From assembly GCA_964443435.1 (NCBI GenBank), contig CAYUCW010000043.1, positions 1-18,204 on the forward strand: 18,204 bases of DNA, given 5' to 3'. Made by a program: the position numbers and the translations under genes. This DNA is from Pseudaquidulcibacter sp964443435 (lineage in GTDB: Bacteria > Pseudomonadota > Alphaproteobacteria > Caulobacterales > Aquidulcibacteraceae). The notes beneath the pieces were generated by a model. The model was not told the DNA's origin, searched no databases, and was given only the letters and a program-made list of their open reading frames with translations. Below are positions 1 to 7,120 of the stretch, piece by piece. Position 1 is the stretch's first letter; each line of letters starts with the position of its first letter.

Positions 1-336
1 GCATAAATAAGTTCCAATCATGCCTATAAATTTAAATATTACCAAATTTTTTAGCATGCCGATTGCGTGGGCTAATCTTCCGATAATTATTAATGCCGCA
101 AGAATTAAGACTAAGGTGCTTGAAAATTTTTGATATTCGCAAAGCGCAATCATAATTAAAGCCATTGGCGCATATTCGGTAAAATTGCCTTGCGCCCTAA
201 TTCTTATGGTAAGTTTTTCATCATTACCGGTGCCCACCATTATTTTTGCTGTATTTCTATAAATGCCAACATAAACGCTTAGAGCGACAAGCATTATTGC
301 CAAAACCGATGCGGTAAAAGATGTGATTATTAACAT
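1..336 (-). CDS. MAPEG family membrane protein (partial, 3' end outside window)
   Basis: The visible 112 codons start at an ATG (complement of 334-336) preceded by a well-placed AGGAG ribosome binding site. The C-terminus lies beyond the left edge. The protein opens with a hydrophobic segment (about residues 1-25). The signature RIRAQGNFTEYAPMAL (about residues 45-60) follows and matches the conserved R-x-x-x-x-N-x-x-E-Y-x-P motif of MAPEG (membrane-associated proteins in eicosanoid and glutathione metabolism). Further hydrophobic helices follow. MAPEG proteins are about 130 residues with four membrane helices, so nearly all of it is present. Bacterial members are mostly uncharacterised, and glutathione-transferase activity is only a possibility. 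It is divergent from the LacI gene, and nothing ties it to the sugar locus. Confidence 0.85.
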   Translation of the reverse strand, partial: MLIITSFTASVLAIMLVALSVYVGIYRNTAKIMVGTGNDEKLTIRIRAQGNFTEYAPMALIMIALCEYQKFSSTLVLILAALIIIGRLAHAIGMLKNLVIFKFIGMIGTYLC

Positions 337-454
337 TAGTAACTCCTATATAAAATAATCACAATAAAATTGAATATACAAGTAGTTCTTTTTTAATGAC
401 TAAATACGCGATATAATTTTAAAATTCGCATTATTGCAATTAAATTAAAACTAT

Positions 455-495
455 ATATTGTTTGTATTGATTATTCTTATGAATTCAAACAATAT
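455..495. repeat. 10-bp inverted repeat upstream of the LacI gene
   Basis: The arms ATATTGTTTG (455-464) and CAAACAATAT (486-495) are perfect reverse complements separated by 21 bases, ending 15 bases before the LacI start codon. The half-site contains CAAAC, as do the two operators at 6920-7059, but in everted arrangement and without the central CG. It could be an autoregulatory site, a binding site for another protein or a leader hairpin. The 337-510 gap must also hold promoters for both flanking genes; I could not assign convincing -35/-10 pairs. Confidence 0.5.
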
Positions 496-510
496 TTAAT
501 AAAGAAAAAG

Positions 511-1515
511 ATGAAAACTGTTCGCTTGAAAATGTCTGATATTGCCAAACTTGCTGAGGTTTCGGTATCAACGGTTTCGCGCGCTTTATCTGGTTCAAGC
601 ATGATACCAGAGCCTTTAAGAGATAAAATTCAAAAAATTGCCGAAGAAAATGGATATGTCGTAAATATTGCGGCAAGAAATTTAAGGCTTCAGACTACAC
701 AAACAATTGGGCTTGTGCTTCCGCTTGGTCATGAAACCGGTCAACATATTACAGATCCATTCTTACTTGAGCTTATAGGTAATTTATCAGATGAGGTGCT
801 TTCACGCTCTTATGATGTATTATTATCAAAAAATCCTGCGCCAAGATCTGGATGGCTAAAAGAGCTTATACAATCGCATAAATTTGATGGGCTTTTGATA
901 ATTGGTCAATCAGATCAGCACGAAGCAATAAATCTTATCGCCAAAAATTATATGCCTTGTGTGGTATGGGGCGAAAAATTCGAAGGGCAAAATTATTGCA
1001 CAGTTGGCGTAGATAATATTTATGGCGGTCAAATTGCCACTGAGCATTTAATAAGCAAAAATAGGAAAAATATAATTTTCCTTGGTCCTTTAAATGTACC
1101 CGAAGTTCAATCAAGATTTACAGGTTATGAAAACGCAATAAAAAAATCAAAACTAAAGCTTGAACCAATTGCAATTGATACTCGCTTTACATTTGAAAAT
1201 GCACAGGAAACTGTTAAAAACCTTATTAAAGCTAAAACTAAGTTTGATGGGATTTTTGCCGCTTCGGATGTTATCGCAAATGGTGCAATTTCCGCCCTTA
1301 TTGAAGCCGGAATTCAAGTCCCTAAAGATGTTTCTGTTTGCGGCTTTGACGATGTTGCAATGTCTAAACATATGTCACCGCCATTAACAACTATACGCCA
1401 AGACATAGGAATTGGCGCAAAGTTTATGGTGGATTTATTATTCCAAAGAATGAATGGTGAGAAAAATTCTTCGGCAGTTATCCCTGCTAGGCTTATGGCC
1501 AGAGGGACAAGCTAA
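511..1515 (+). CDS. LacI-family transcriptional repressor, probable local regulator of the sugar locus
   Basis: This 334-residue protein has full LacI/GalR architecture. An N-terminal helix-turn-helix spans about residues 8-28 (MSDIAKLAEVSVSTVSRALS). It is followed by the hinge region around NIAARNLRLQ, then a periplasmic-binding-protein-like effector domain from about residue 65 (TIGLVLPLG). Typical late motifs are present (DGIFAASDVIANGA, VSVCGFDDVAMS, PPLTTIRQD). The start at 511 has only a weak purine-rich leader; Met8 at 532 lacks a better site, so 511 is kept. The gene converges with the MFS gene with no spacing: both end in AGC-TAA and the stops abut as GCTAATTAGC. Family members typically bind CG-centred palindromes, matching the paired sites at 6920 and 7048. 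I infer these are its operators and a sucrose-derived sugar its effector. Confidence 0.93.
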   Translation: MKTVRLKMSDIAKLAEVSVSTVSRALSGSSMIPEPLRDKIQKIAEENGYVVNIAARNLRLQTTQTIGLVLPLGHETGQHITDPFLLELIGNLSDEVLSRSYDVLLSKNPAPRSGWLKELIQSHKFDGLLIIGQSDQHEAINLIAKNYMPCVVWGEKFEGQNYCTVGVDNIYGGQIATEHLISKNRKNIIFLGPLNVPEVQSRFTGYENAIKKSKLKLEPIAIDTRFTFENAQETVKNLIKAKTKFDGIFAASDVIANGAISALIEAGIQVPKDVSVCGFDDVAMSKHMSPPLTTIRQDIGIGAKFMVDLLFQRMNGEKNSSAVIPARLMARGTS

Positions 1516-2718
1516 TTAGCTTTCGATTTGCGCCAATCTTTCTTCGGCCTTTGCATTATATTGATTAGACAAGAATGCTATAAACAAAATAATTGAGAAT
1601 GCAGTCGCAAGATAGAAACCATATTTCGCATCGCCAAAGGCATCGGAAACCGCGCCCATGATTAATGGTGCAACCACCGCACTAACGCAAGTAAAGAAAA
1701 GAATTATTCCAGAAGCCGCGCCATGCTTTGATTTATCAAAGCCGCTTATGCCTTTTGAATTTATAGTTGGATAAATTACCGACATAAATAAGCCAGATAA
1801 TGGAAGACTTATAACGCCCACTTTATTGCCGCCAATCATTGCTGCAATAAAGCAAACCGCGATGGCAAAAGAACAAAAACTAAGCACTTTTTTCCAATCC
1901 ATAATCGTCATTAGCCAAGCACCAAAAAAGCGACCAAAGGCCCTTAGGATAAAGAAAATAGAAAGCGAATAAGTTACAAGAAGCACTAAACTTCCGGTAT
2001 AGCCTTTTAAAAAAGTCGGCATCCAAACATATATCGCCGTCTCGGTTGCAACATAAAGCATAGCATAGCCAGAATATAATAAGGCATGCTTATCTTTCAC
2101 CAAAGCAAGGCTGTGTTTAAAGCTAAAGCCTTCGGCTTTTTGTTTGATTTCGGGATATTTAACTGAATAAGCGGCAATTATAAGCAATATGCAAAGACAG
2201 GCGGCAATTATATATAAAGCCTTCCAAGAAGCGCCATATTTAAATAATTGAGTTACAATAAATGGGCCAATAATTGCGCCAATACCAAAATAGCCTTCAA
2301 CTAAATTCATAGTTTTAGTATGCGATTTACTATCTGTGCTTATGTCACCAATAAGTGCAACCGCCGCAGTTTTAAAAATCCCTATCGCCATGCCCGAAGC
2401 AAAAAGCAAAACCAAAAATACTTCAAATTGTGAAAAAACTGAAAATAATAAAGAGGCAATAGAATAAATCGAAAGCCCCAAAATAATTGAGACTTTACGA
2501 CCTAATTTATCGGCGAGTGTTCCTAAGAATAGTCCCGATAAAGCAATACCCAACATGGTTGAATAATGGAATGCACCGGCCGAAGTCAAAGAAATATTAT
2601 ATTCTTCAATTAATCTTGGAATAACAACACCAACCGCATCAGTTGTCATTGCGAACATAAAAAACATTAAATATGTTAGTAATAAAATTATTGAGTTATT
2701 TGCACTTTTCGTTTCCAT
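1516..2718 (-). CDS. MFS transporter, probable inner-membrane sugar permease
   Basis: This 400-residue, strongly hydrophobic protein is consistent with twelve membrane helices. It carries the MFS loop 2-3 signature GTLADKLGRKVS (about residues 66-77), and both halves have the usual segment spacing. The start has an AAGGG ribosome binding site 8 bases upstream and lies 15 bases after the halogenase stop, so the two genes are probably co-transcribed. Substrate cannot be read from the sequence. The neighbours (outer-membrane receptor, amylosucrase, fructokinase) suggest import of intact sucrose or a related glucoside, since no ABC or PTS genes are present. In Xanthomonas sux loci an inner-membrane transporter (SuxC) has the same place. 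I see no terminator at its 3' end, which abuts the LacI stop codon. Confidence 0.88.
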   Translation of the reverse strand: METKSANNSIILLLTYLMFFMFAMTTDAVGVVIPRLIEEYNISLTSAGAFHYSTMLGIALSGLFLGTLADKLGRKVSIILGLSIYSIASLLFSVFSQFEVFLVLLFASGMAIGIFKTAAVALIGDISTDSKSHTKTMNLVEGYFGIGAIIGPFIVTQLFKYGASWKALYIIAACLCILLIIAAYSVKYPEIKQKAEGFSFKHSLALVKDKHALLYSGYAMLYVATETAIYVWMPTFLKGYTGSLVLLVTYSLSIFFILRAFGRFFGAWLMTIMDWKKVLSFCSFAIAVCFIAAMIGGNKVGVISLPLSGLFMSVIYPTINSKGISGFDKSKHGAASGIILFFTCVSAVVAPLIMGAVSDAFGDAKYGFYLATAFSIILFIAFLSNQYNAKAEERLAQIES

Positions 2719-2733
2719 GACATTGCCCTTATT

Positions 2734-4224
2734 TTAATTTATAATTTCTCTTAGTTTTTCTATATGGCCTTTGGCTTCATTTGCTTGGCTATTTATATCG
2801 GCTTTGAATTTTTGAAGTATATTCAAACTTATTTCGGAATTAAGTGAGTTTGCCAAAAGATTTGTATTTTTAGGCCTAATACCCATTCCATCCATTACAC
2901 TAAGCCATGAAACGGGTTTAAATAATTCATAATAATTTTCAGAAATTAAGCCAAACTCACGGAAAATTTCTATTTTCTTAGCTAAGCTATCTGGGATTTG
3001 GACTTGGGCAACATCTTGCCAGAATTTTGAATCTTTTCGCTTGGTAAAATTATAATGCAATATTAAAAAGTCACGAGTTTCTTCAATATCATTTGTCGCC
3101 CTTGCATTATATCTTTGCCTTAATAATTCATAATCACTTTTTGGATTTGGGAAATTATCAAGGAAATTATAAATATTGGCATAGACAAAATGAATATTTG
3201 TTGATTCAAGTGGTTCTAAAAATCCCGACGCCAAACCTAGCGATAGGCAGTTTTTTGTCCAAGGCTCTTTTCTTTTTCCCGGTCTAAATTTTAAAAATCT
3301 AGGATCTGCCAAAGCCTTGCCAGATATTGAATTTATCAAAAATTCCGCTGCTGCATCTTTTTCAATATGTTTTGAAGAATATACATAACCATTTCCGGTT
3401 CTTGATTGTAAAGGTATTTTCCAAGTCCAGCCCGCATTTCTTGCATGTGCAATTGTATAAGGGCTTATCTCAGAATTATTTTCGGATGGCATTGCCACCG
3501 CACTATCGCAAAATAATAAATGTGACCAATCTTCATATTCGGCCTTAAGTGTCTTTTCAATTAAAAGCGAACTAAAGCCCGAACAATCAATAAAAAAATC
3601 GCCTTCAATAATATTATTATCGGCCATTAAAATACTTGAAATATTTCCGGCTTCATTAGTATTAATGGCTTTGGCGGTTCCAACTATTCGCTTGACACCA
3701 CGTGCGATACTATAGTCGCGTAAATATGGTCCAACCTTGCCAGCGTCAAAATGATAAGCATAACCAACGCCCATATATTTATTATTATTATAATTTGGCA
3801 TTTCAAATTTATTTTGCTTTGCCAAGCTTGAACAAATAGAAAGTGATTGTAGGTCAAAATTTAAATTATTCTCTTGCCTATGTTTTAAATAAAACTCATA
3901 GAGGGGTAAATTATCCAATCTTGGCCCTAAATCACCAAATGGGTGGAAATAGCTTATACCTAATTCATGCCAATCTTTAAACTCAATGCCAAGTTTGAAA
4001 GTTGCATCGGTATTTTTTATAAAATCTGTCTTATCAATATTTAAAAAATCAAGCATTTCAAGAATACTTGGAATGGTGGCTTCGCCCACCCCAATTATTC
4101 CAATTTCTTCGGATTCAATAAGACTAATTTTAAAGGCGGAATTTCCTTGCTTTAACAATACTTTTGCAAGGCAAGCAGCAGCTATCCAACCAGCAGTTCC
4201 CCCTCCAAGTATTATTATATTCAT
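2734..4224 (-). CDS. Flavin-dependent 'tryptophan halogenase' family protein of a sugar-utilisation locus
   Basis: This 496-residue protein begins with the FAD-binding GGGTAGW motif (residues 7-13) and has no signal peptide, so it should be cytoplasmic. The second halogenase signature is intact as WTWKIP (266-271). The catalytic lysine expected of PrnA/RebH-type enzymes is present as Lys77 in ATFKLGIEF. The active-site glutamate region is present as EPLEST (Glu340). By residues the machinery for making HOCl/HOBr and a lysine haloamine therefore looks complete. Family members next to TonB receptors and sugar genes are widespread in Proteobacteria, and the Brevundimonas enzyme BrvH (indole halogenation in vitro) is an example. 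Their physiological role is unsettled. Here the gene lies between the TonB receptor and the transporter. It has only about 30 bases between the receptor's terminator and its start, so it probably relies on readthrough. The ribosome binding site (GCGGGAT) is weak. Confidence 0.9.
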   Translation of the reverse strand: MNIIILGGGTAGWIAAACLAKVLLKQGNSAFKISLIESEEIGIIGVGEATIPSILEMLDFLNIDKTDFIKNTDATFKLGIEFKDWHELGISYFHPFGDLGPRLDNLPLYEFYLKHRQENNLNFDLQSLSICSSLAKQNKFEMPNYNNNKYMGVGYAYHFDAGKVGPYLRDYSIARGVKRIVGTAKAINTNEAGNISSILMADNNIIEGDFFIDCSGFSSLLIEKTLKAEYEDWSHLLFCDSAVAMPSENNSEISPYTIAHARNAGWTWKIPLQSRTGNGYVYSSKHIEKDAAAEFLINSISGKALADPRFLKFRPGKRKEPWTKNCLSLGLASGFLEPLESTNIHFVYANIYNFLDNFPNPKSDYELLRQRYNARATNDIEETRDFLILHYNFTKRKDSKFWQDVAQVQIPDSLAKKIEIFREFGLISENYYELFKPVSWLSVMDGMGIRPKNTNLLANSLNSEISLNILQKFKADINSQANEAKGHIEKLREIIN

Positions 4225-4253
4225 TTAAAATATCCCGCTATAAATTTGAATTT

Positions 4254-4288
4254 TAAAAAATAAGGAGGGCAGAATTTCCGCCCTCCTT
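4254..4288 (-). terminator. Rho-independent terminator after the TonB receptor gene, probably leaky
   Basis: A perfect 9-bp stem (AAGGAGGGC at 4262-4270 with GCCCTCCTT at 4280-4288) has a 9-base loop. On the minus strand it is followed by A and six T (4261-4254). It faces leftward transcription from the receptor gene and lies just before the halogenase start. Too little room remains for a separate promoter, so it probably lowers, rather than stops, halogenase-MFS expression. Confidence 0.85.
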
Positions 4289-4330
4289 AAGAGTAACACA
4301 CAAAATAATAATGTTACACAGTTGGGGAAC

Positions 4331-6853
4331 TTAGAAAGTATATTTAATTCTAGCGCTTATAGTGCGACCATTAATAGGTCTTGCTGAGATATAATTATAA
4401 GAAGTGCTGCCAAGTTTGAACATGCGTCCTGCATCTTCTTCAGCTTCAGTAATACCTTTTACATCAAATAAATTATTTCCATTAACTGAAAGAGTTAGCT
4501 TTTCAGTTAGGTTATAATTTACATATGCACCTACTGTTGAATAACCTTCTTGAATGAAATAGTTTTCAAATCCAGCATAAGAATCCGAAGTACCGTTTAC
4601 ATTTCCACCAATTTCAAATGGACCAGAAGTGTAAGAAGCATTCATATTCCATACCCATTCCGCTTGTCTGCGAGGGCGTTTGCCATTTTGTGTTGGTGAT
4701 ACTGTATTTGATACAATCTTCGCATCAGTATTAGTTACAGATCCATCCAATGTGAAATTGCCTACGCGCCAAGTACCTTCAAGTTCAAAACCTTTTGATT
4801 CATATTGAATATCATAAGGAACTGGAGGTGCCTGAGTAGTATTGTTTTGCGATTCTTCAGTATCAGCATTAAAATATGTTGCTGAAATATCTAATCTACC
4901 CGGAATTAAAGTGCTTGTTCTATATTTCACACCAAACTCAAACTGCTCTACTACATCCACAAAATAATCTTTTGATCTTAATGCGCCAGAAGCAAGATTG
5001 TGTGCCGATGAGTTTCCATATTGTCTTTCAGAATTGAAAGAAGCACCTTTTGAAACTCTACCGAATAAAGCTAGGCCTGGTTGTAATTTATAGTTTGCAC
5101 CGAATGAATATGCATCATGGCTTACTTCAAAATTAACTCTTGAAGAGTTAGCCGCAGGGCCACCATTTACAGATACACCAGTTTCAGCAAGTGAAATTAC
5201 ACCATCACCATTAACATCAACATTAACTGCATTAGCTTCGGTTTGAATACCTTGTTGCTTAATTGTGTCAAAGCGTAGTGAACCGTCTAAAGTTAAATCA
5301 CCGATTTTCGCAGTACCAGAAATATATGGCGCTTCTGCAGTGTGATTAAAGTCATAATGACGATTATTTCCACCCCAATTGAAGCCTTTATTATAACCTT
5401 TTTGGCCGCCTTGAGTAGAACCGTCAGATAGGCTTATTAATGAAGTTTCATTACCTACATCGGCGATAAATTGTTGCCAATGCCAGTGTTGATTAAACTC
5501 TTGAGTCATATAGAAATAGCCCAAAGTTAAATCAAATTTAGTAGCGCCAATATCAAAAGTTTTTTGTAATTTTAAATCATTTACGAAATTACCAGCATCT
5601 TTAATAGAAGTATCGAATTGTGCGATTTCTTGAATTAAAGCATTACCATTTTTAGCTCTTAGAGTGGTTGCGTTTACCGCTTGACCGGCTGTTGGACCAT
5701 TAAAGAAAGTACCAGTTAGGCCAGCATATCTTCCGCCCGCTGCAAACGCGGTTGCACCGTCAACAATAACATCAGTAAATGGCGCTTTGAATTCAGCAGA
5801 AATAGATTGATATCTTGTTTTATTATTCAATAACCAGCCATTACCAACATCAAAATTTAGCTCTGTACCAATTGATTTGACTTTTTCTTGGATACCATCG
5901 GCACCATCACGAGTAAGAACATTGCCTTCATCTAGTGCAAGATAATTATTTAAGAATGGGCTATTATTAACGTCACCAACTGGCTTACCAATAACACCGC
6001 CAATTCCAGGCGCTAAGTTTGGTGTTAATGTACCATTAAAGCCACCATTAACGGCAACAACTTGTGGCATGAATGTAGCTTCTTTTTTATCAATAAGCTT
6101 AGCAGAAATTCTGAAATAATTATTATCGCCAAATTCTTTGGTTATGCTAGCGCGGATTTGACCGCCTTCAGTTCCATTATAGCCAAGACCTCTATAGTCG
6201 CCGCCAGATTGATAGTGACCACCAACGAAATAATACATGCTGTCAGAAAGTCTGCCGCCATATCCGCCATCAATTTTGAAATCATCATAATCTAAGCCAG
6301 TTTCAACAAATACAGAACCGCCTTCGGTTTTGCCCGTTTTAGAGATAAAATTAAGAATTGCACCCGGACCATTTGTAGTCGCGGTCGATGCAGAGCCACC
6401 TCTTACGGCCTGAATTTGTGCAAGATTGCTATCAACTTTATAATAAGCGTCAGGCGCGTTGAAATTGCTATCGCCAAATAACTGAATCGGAAGACCATCT
6501 TCTTGGATCTGAACCCATTTTTGTCCACCAGTAGAAACTGGAATACCGCGAACACCTAAGTTTGTGTTACCACCACCAGCAGATGCTTCCGCACGTAAGC
6601 CTGGGATTGAACGAAGTGCTTCTGCAGTACCGCGAACAACATTGTTTTGAAGCTTTAAGCTATCTACTGCGGTAACAGAAATTGAAGTATCAATTTTATT
6701 TACGGCTCTACTAACACCTGTAACAATTACAGTTTCAGATGCCTGATTAGATTTTGTTTCATTAGCGTTTTGCGCATATGCTGCAGTCGTTAAAGCAGCA
6801 AATGAAGCACTAGTCATTAACACAAATGAAAATTTGTTGATATTATTCTTCAT
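4331..6853 (-). CDS. TonB-dependent outer-membrane receptor, probable sucrose/oligosaccharide transporter (SuxA-like)
   Basis: This 840-residue protein has a signal peptide (basic start, hydrophobic 8-25, likely cleavage after AYA at about residue 27). A TonB-box-like ETVIVTG follows at 40-46. The plug domain comes next (about 55-175: TAEALRSIPGLRAEAS, GVRGIPVS, QAVRGGSAST, GPGAILNFISKTG), then a long beta-barrel. It ends in RIKYTF with the terminal phenylalanine needed for outer-membrane assembly. It should move substrate into the periplasm using TonB-ExbBD energy; those genes are not here. The start has a GGGAGAG ribosome binding site and a near-consensus promoter overlapping a LacI-type operator. 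The locus resembles Xanthomonas sux (receptor, transporter, amylosucrase, LacI regulator), which is the basis for the sucrose assignment. Substrate specificity itself is not visible in the sequence. Confidence 0.92.
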   Translation of the reverse strand: MKNNINKFSFVLMTSASFAALTTAAYAQNANETKSNQASETVIVTGVSRAVNKIDTSISVTAVDSLKLQNNVVRGTAEALRSIPGLRAEASAGGGNTNLGVRGIPVSTGGQKWVQIQEDGLPIQLFGDSNFNAPDAYYKVDSNLAQIQAVRGGSASTATTNGPGAILNFISKTGKTEGGSVFVETGLDYDDFKIDGGYGGRLSDSMYYFVGGHYQSGGDYRGLGYNGTEGGQIRASITKEFGDNNYFRISAKLIDKKEATFMPQVVAVNGGFNGTLTPNLAPGIGGVIGKPVGDVNNSPFLNNYLALDEGNVLTRDGADGIQEKVKSIGTELNFDVGNGWLLNNKTRYQSISAEFKAPFTDVIVDGATAFAAGGRYAGLTGTFFNGPTAGQAVNATTLRAKNGNALIQEIAQFDTSIKDAGNFVNDLKLQKTFDIGATKFDLTLGYFYMTQEFNQHWHWQQFIADVGNETSLISLSDGSTQGGQKGYNKGFNWGGNNRHYDFNHTAEAPYISGTAKIGDLTLDGSLRFDTIKQQGIQTEANAVNVDVNGDGVISLAETGVSVNGGPAANSSRVNFEVSHDAYSFGANYKLQPGLALFGRVSKGASFNSERQYGNSSAHNLASGALRSKDYFVDVVEQFEFGVKYRTSTLIPGRLDISATYFNADTEESQNNTTQAPPVPYDIQYESKGFELEGTWRVGNFTLDGSVTNTDAKIVSNTVSPTQNGKRPRRQAEWVWNMNASYTSGPFEIGGNVNGTSDSYAGFENYFIQEGYSTVGAYVNYNLTEKLTLSVNGNNLFDVKGITEAEEDAGRMFKLGSTSYNYISARPINGRTISARIKYTF

Positions 6854-6905
6854 TAATCTCTCCCAAGAATTACTTTTTTATTCATATTTTTTCAAATATA
6901 AATTT

Positions 6906-6934
6906 ATTATGTCATATTATGCAAACGTTTGCAA
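6906..6934 (-). promoter_or_regulatory. Promoter of the TonB receptor gene
   Basis: On the minus strand, TTGCAA (6934-6929) and CATAAT (6911-6906) are separated by 17 bases. The -35 hexamer overlaps the outer half of the operator palindrome at 6920-6933, so a bound repressor would block polymerase. The architecture mirrors the rightward promoter at 7046-7074. Confidence 0.7.
6920..6933. promoter_or_regulatory. LacI-family operator 1
   Basis: TGCAAACGTTTGCA is a perfect 14-bp CG-centred palindrome, the form typical of LacI/GalR operators. It overlaps the -35 element of the receptor promoter. Its core is identical to operator 2, 127 bp away centre to centre. Confidence 0.85.
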
Positions 6935-7045
6935 GAGACTTTTAGCAATTCTCTTCATTTTATGCGTAAATCTCGGTTTTTATAAGGAATTTTTGCGCAG
7001 CATTTCTATAAATGCATTTTATTTGCAAATATTGCGCCTTGATTC

Positions 7046-7074
7046 TTGCAAACGTTTGCGTTATATATTATAAA
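7046..7074 (+). promoter_or_regulatory. Promoter of the amylosucrase-fructokinase operon
   Basis: TTGCAA (7046-7051) and TATAAA (7069-7074) are spaced by 17 bases, a near-consensus sigma-70 promoter. The -35 hexamer overlaps operator 2. Transcription should begin near 7081, leaving a leader of about 40 bases. Confidence 0.72.
7048..7059. promoter_or_regulatory. LacI-family operator 2
   Basis: GCAAACGTTTGC is a perfect 12-bp palindrome identical to the core of operator 1. It sits on the -35 region of the rightward promoter. The 127-bp centre spacing is close to twelve helical turns, so repressor-mediated looping between the sites is possible. Confidence 0.85.
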
Positions 7075-7120
7075 TCAAAAAACATAATTGCTAACTAAAT
7101 AATATGTTTGAGGAAACCCA

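Noticed and set aside
7020..7031. 12-bp palindrome TATTTGCAAATA between the two operators as a third operator
   Set aside because: It lacks the CG centre and has the half-sites in a different arrangement from GCAAACGTTTGC; in this AT-rich region a short palindrome is expected by chance.
6834..7073. Open frame of 79 codons across the divergent regulatory region
   Set aside because: It overlaps the receptor start, both promoters and both operators, has no ribosome binding site and no recognisable protein features.
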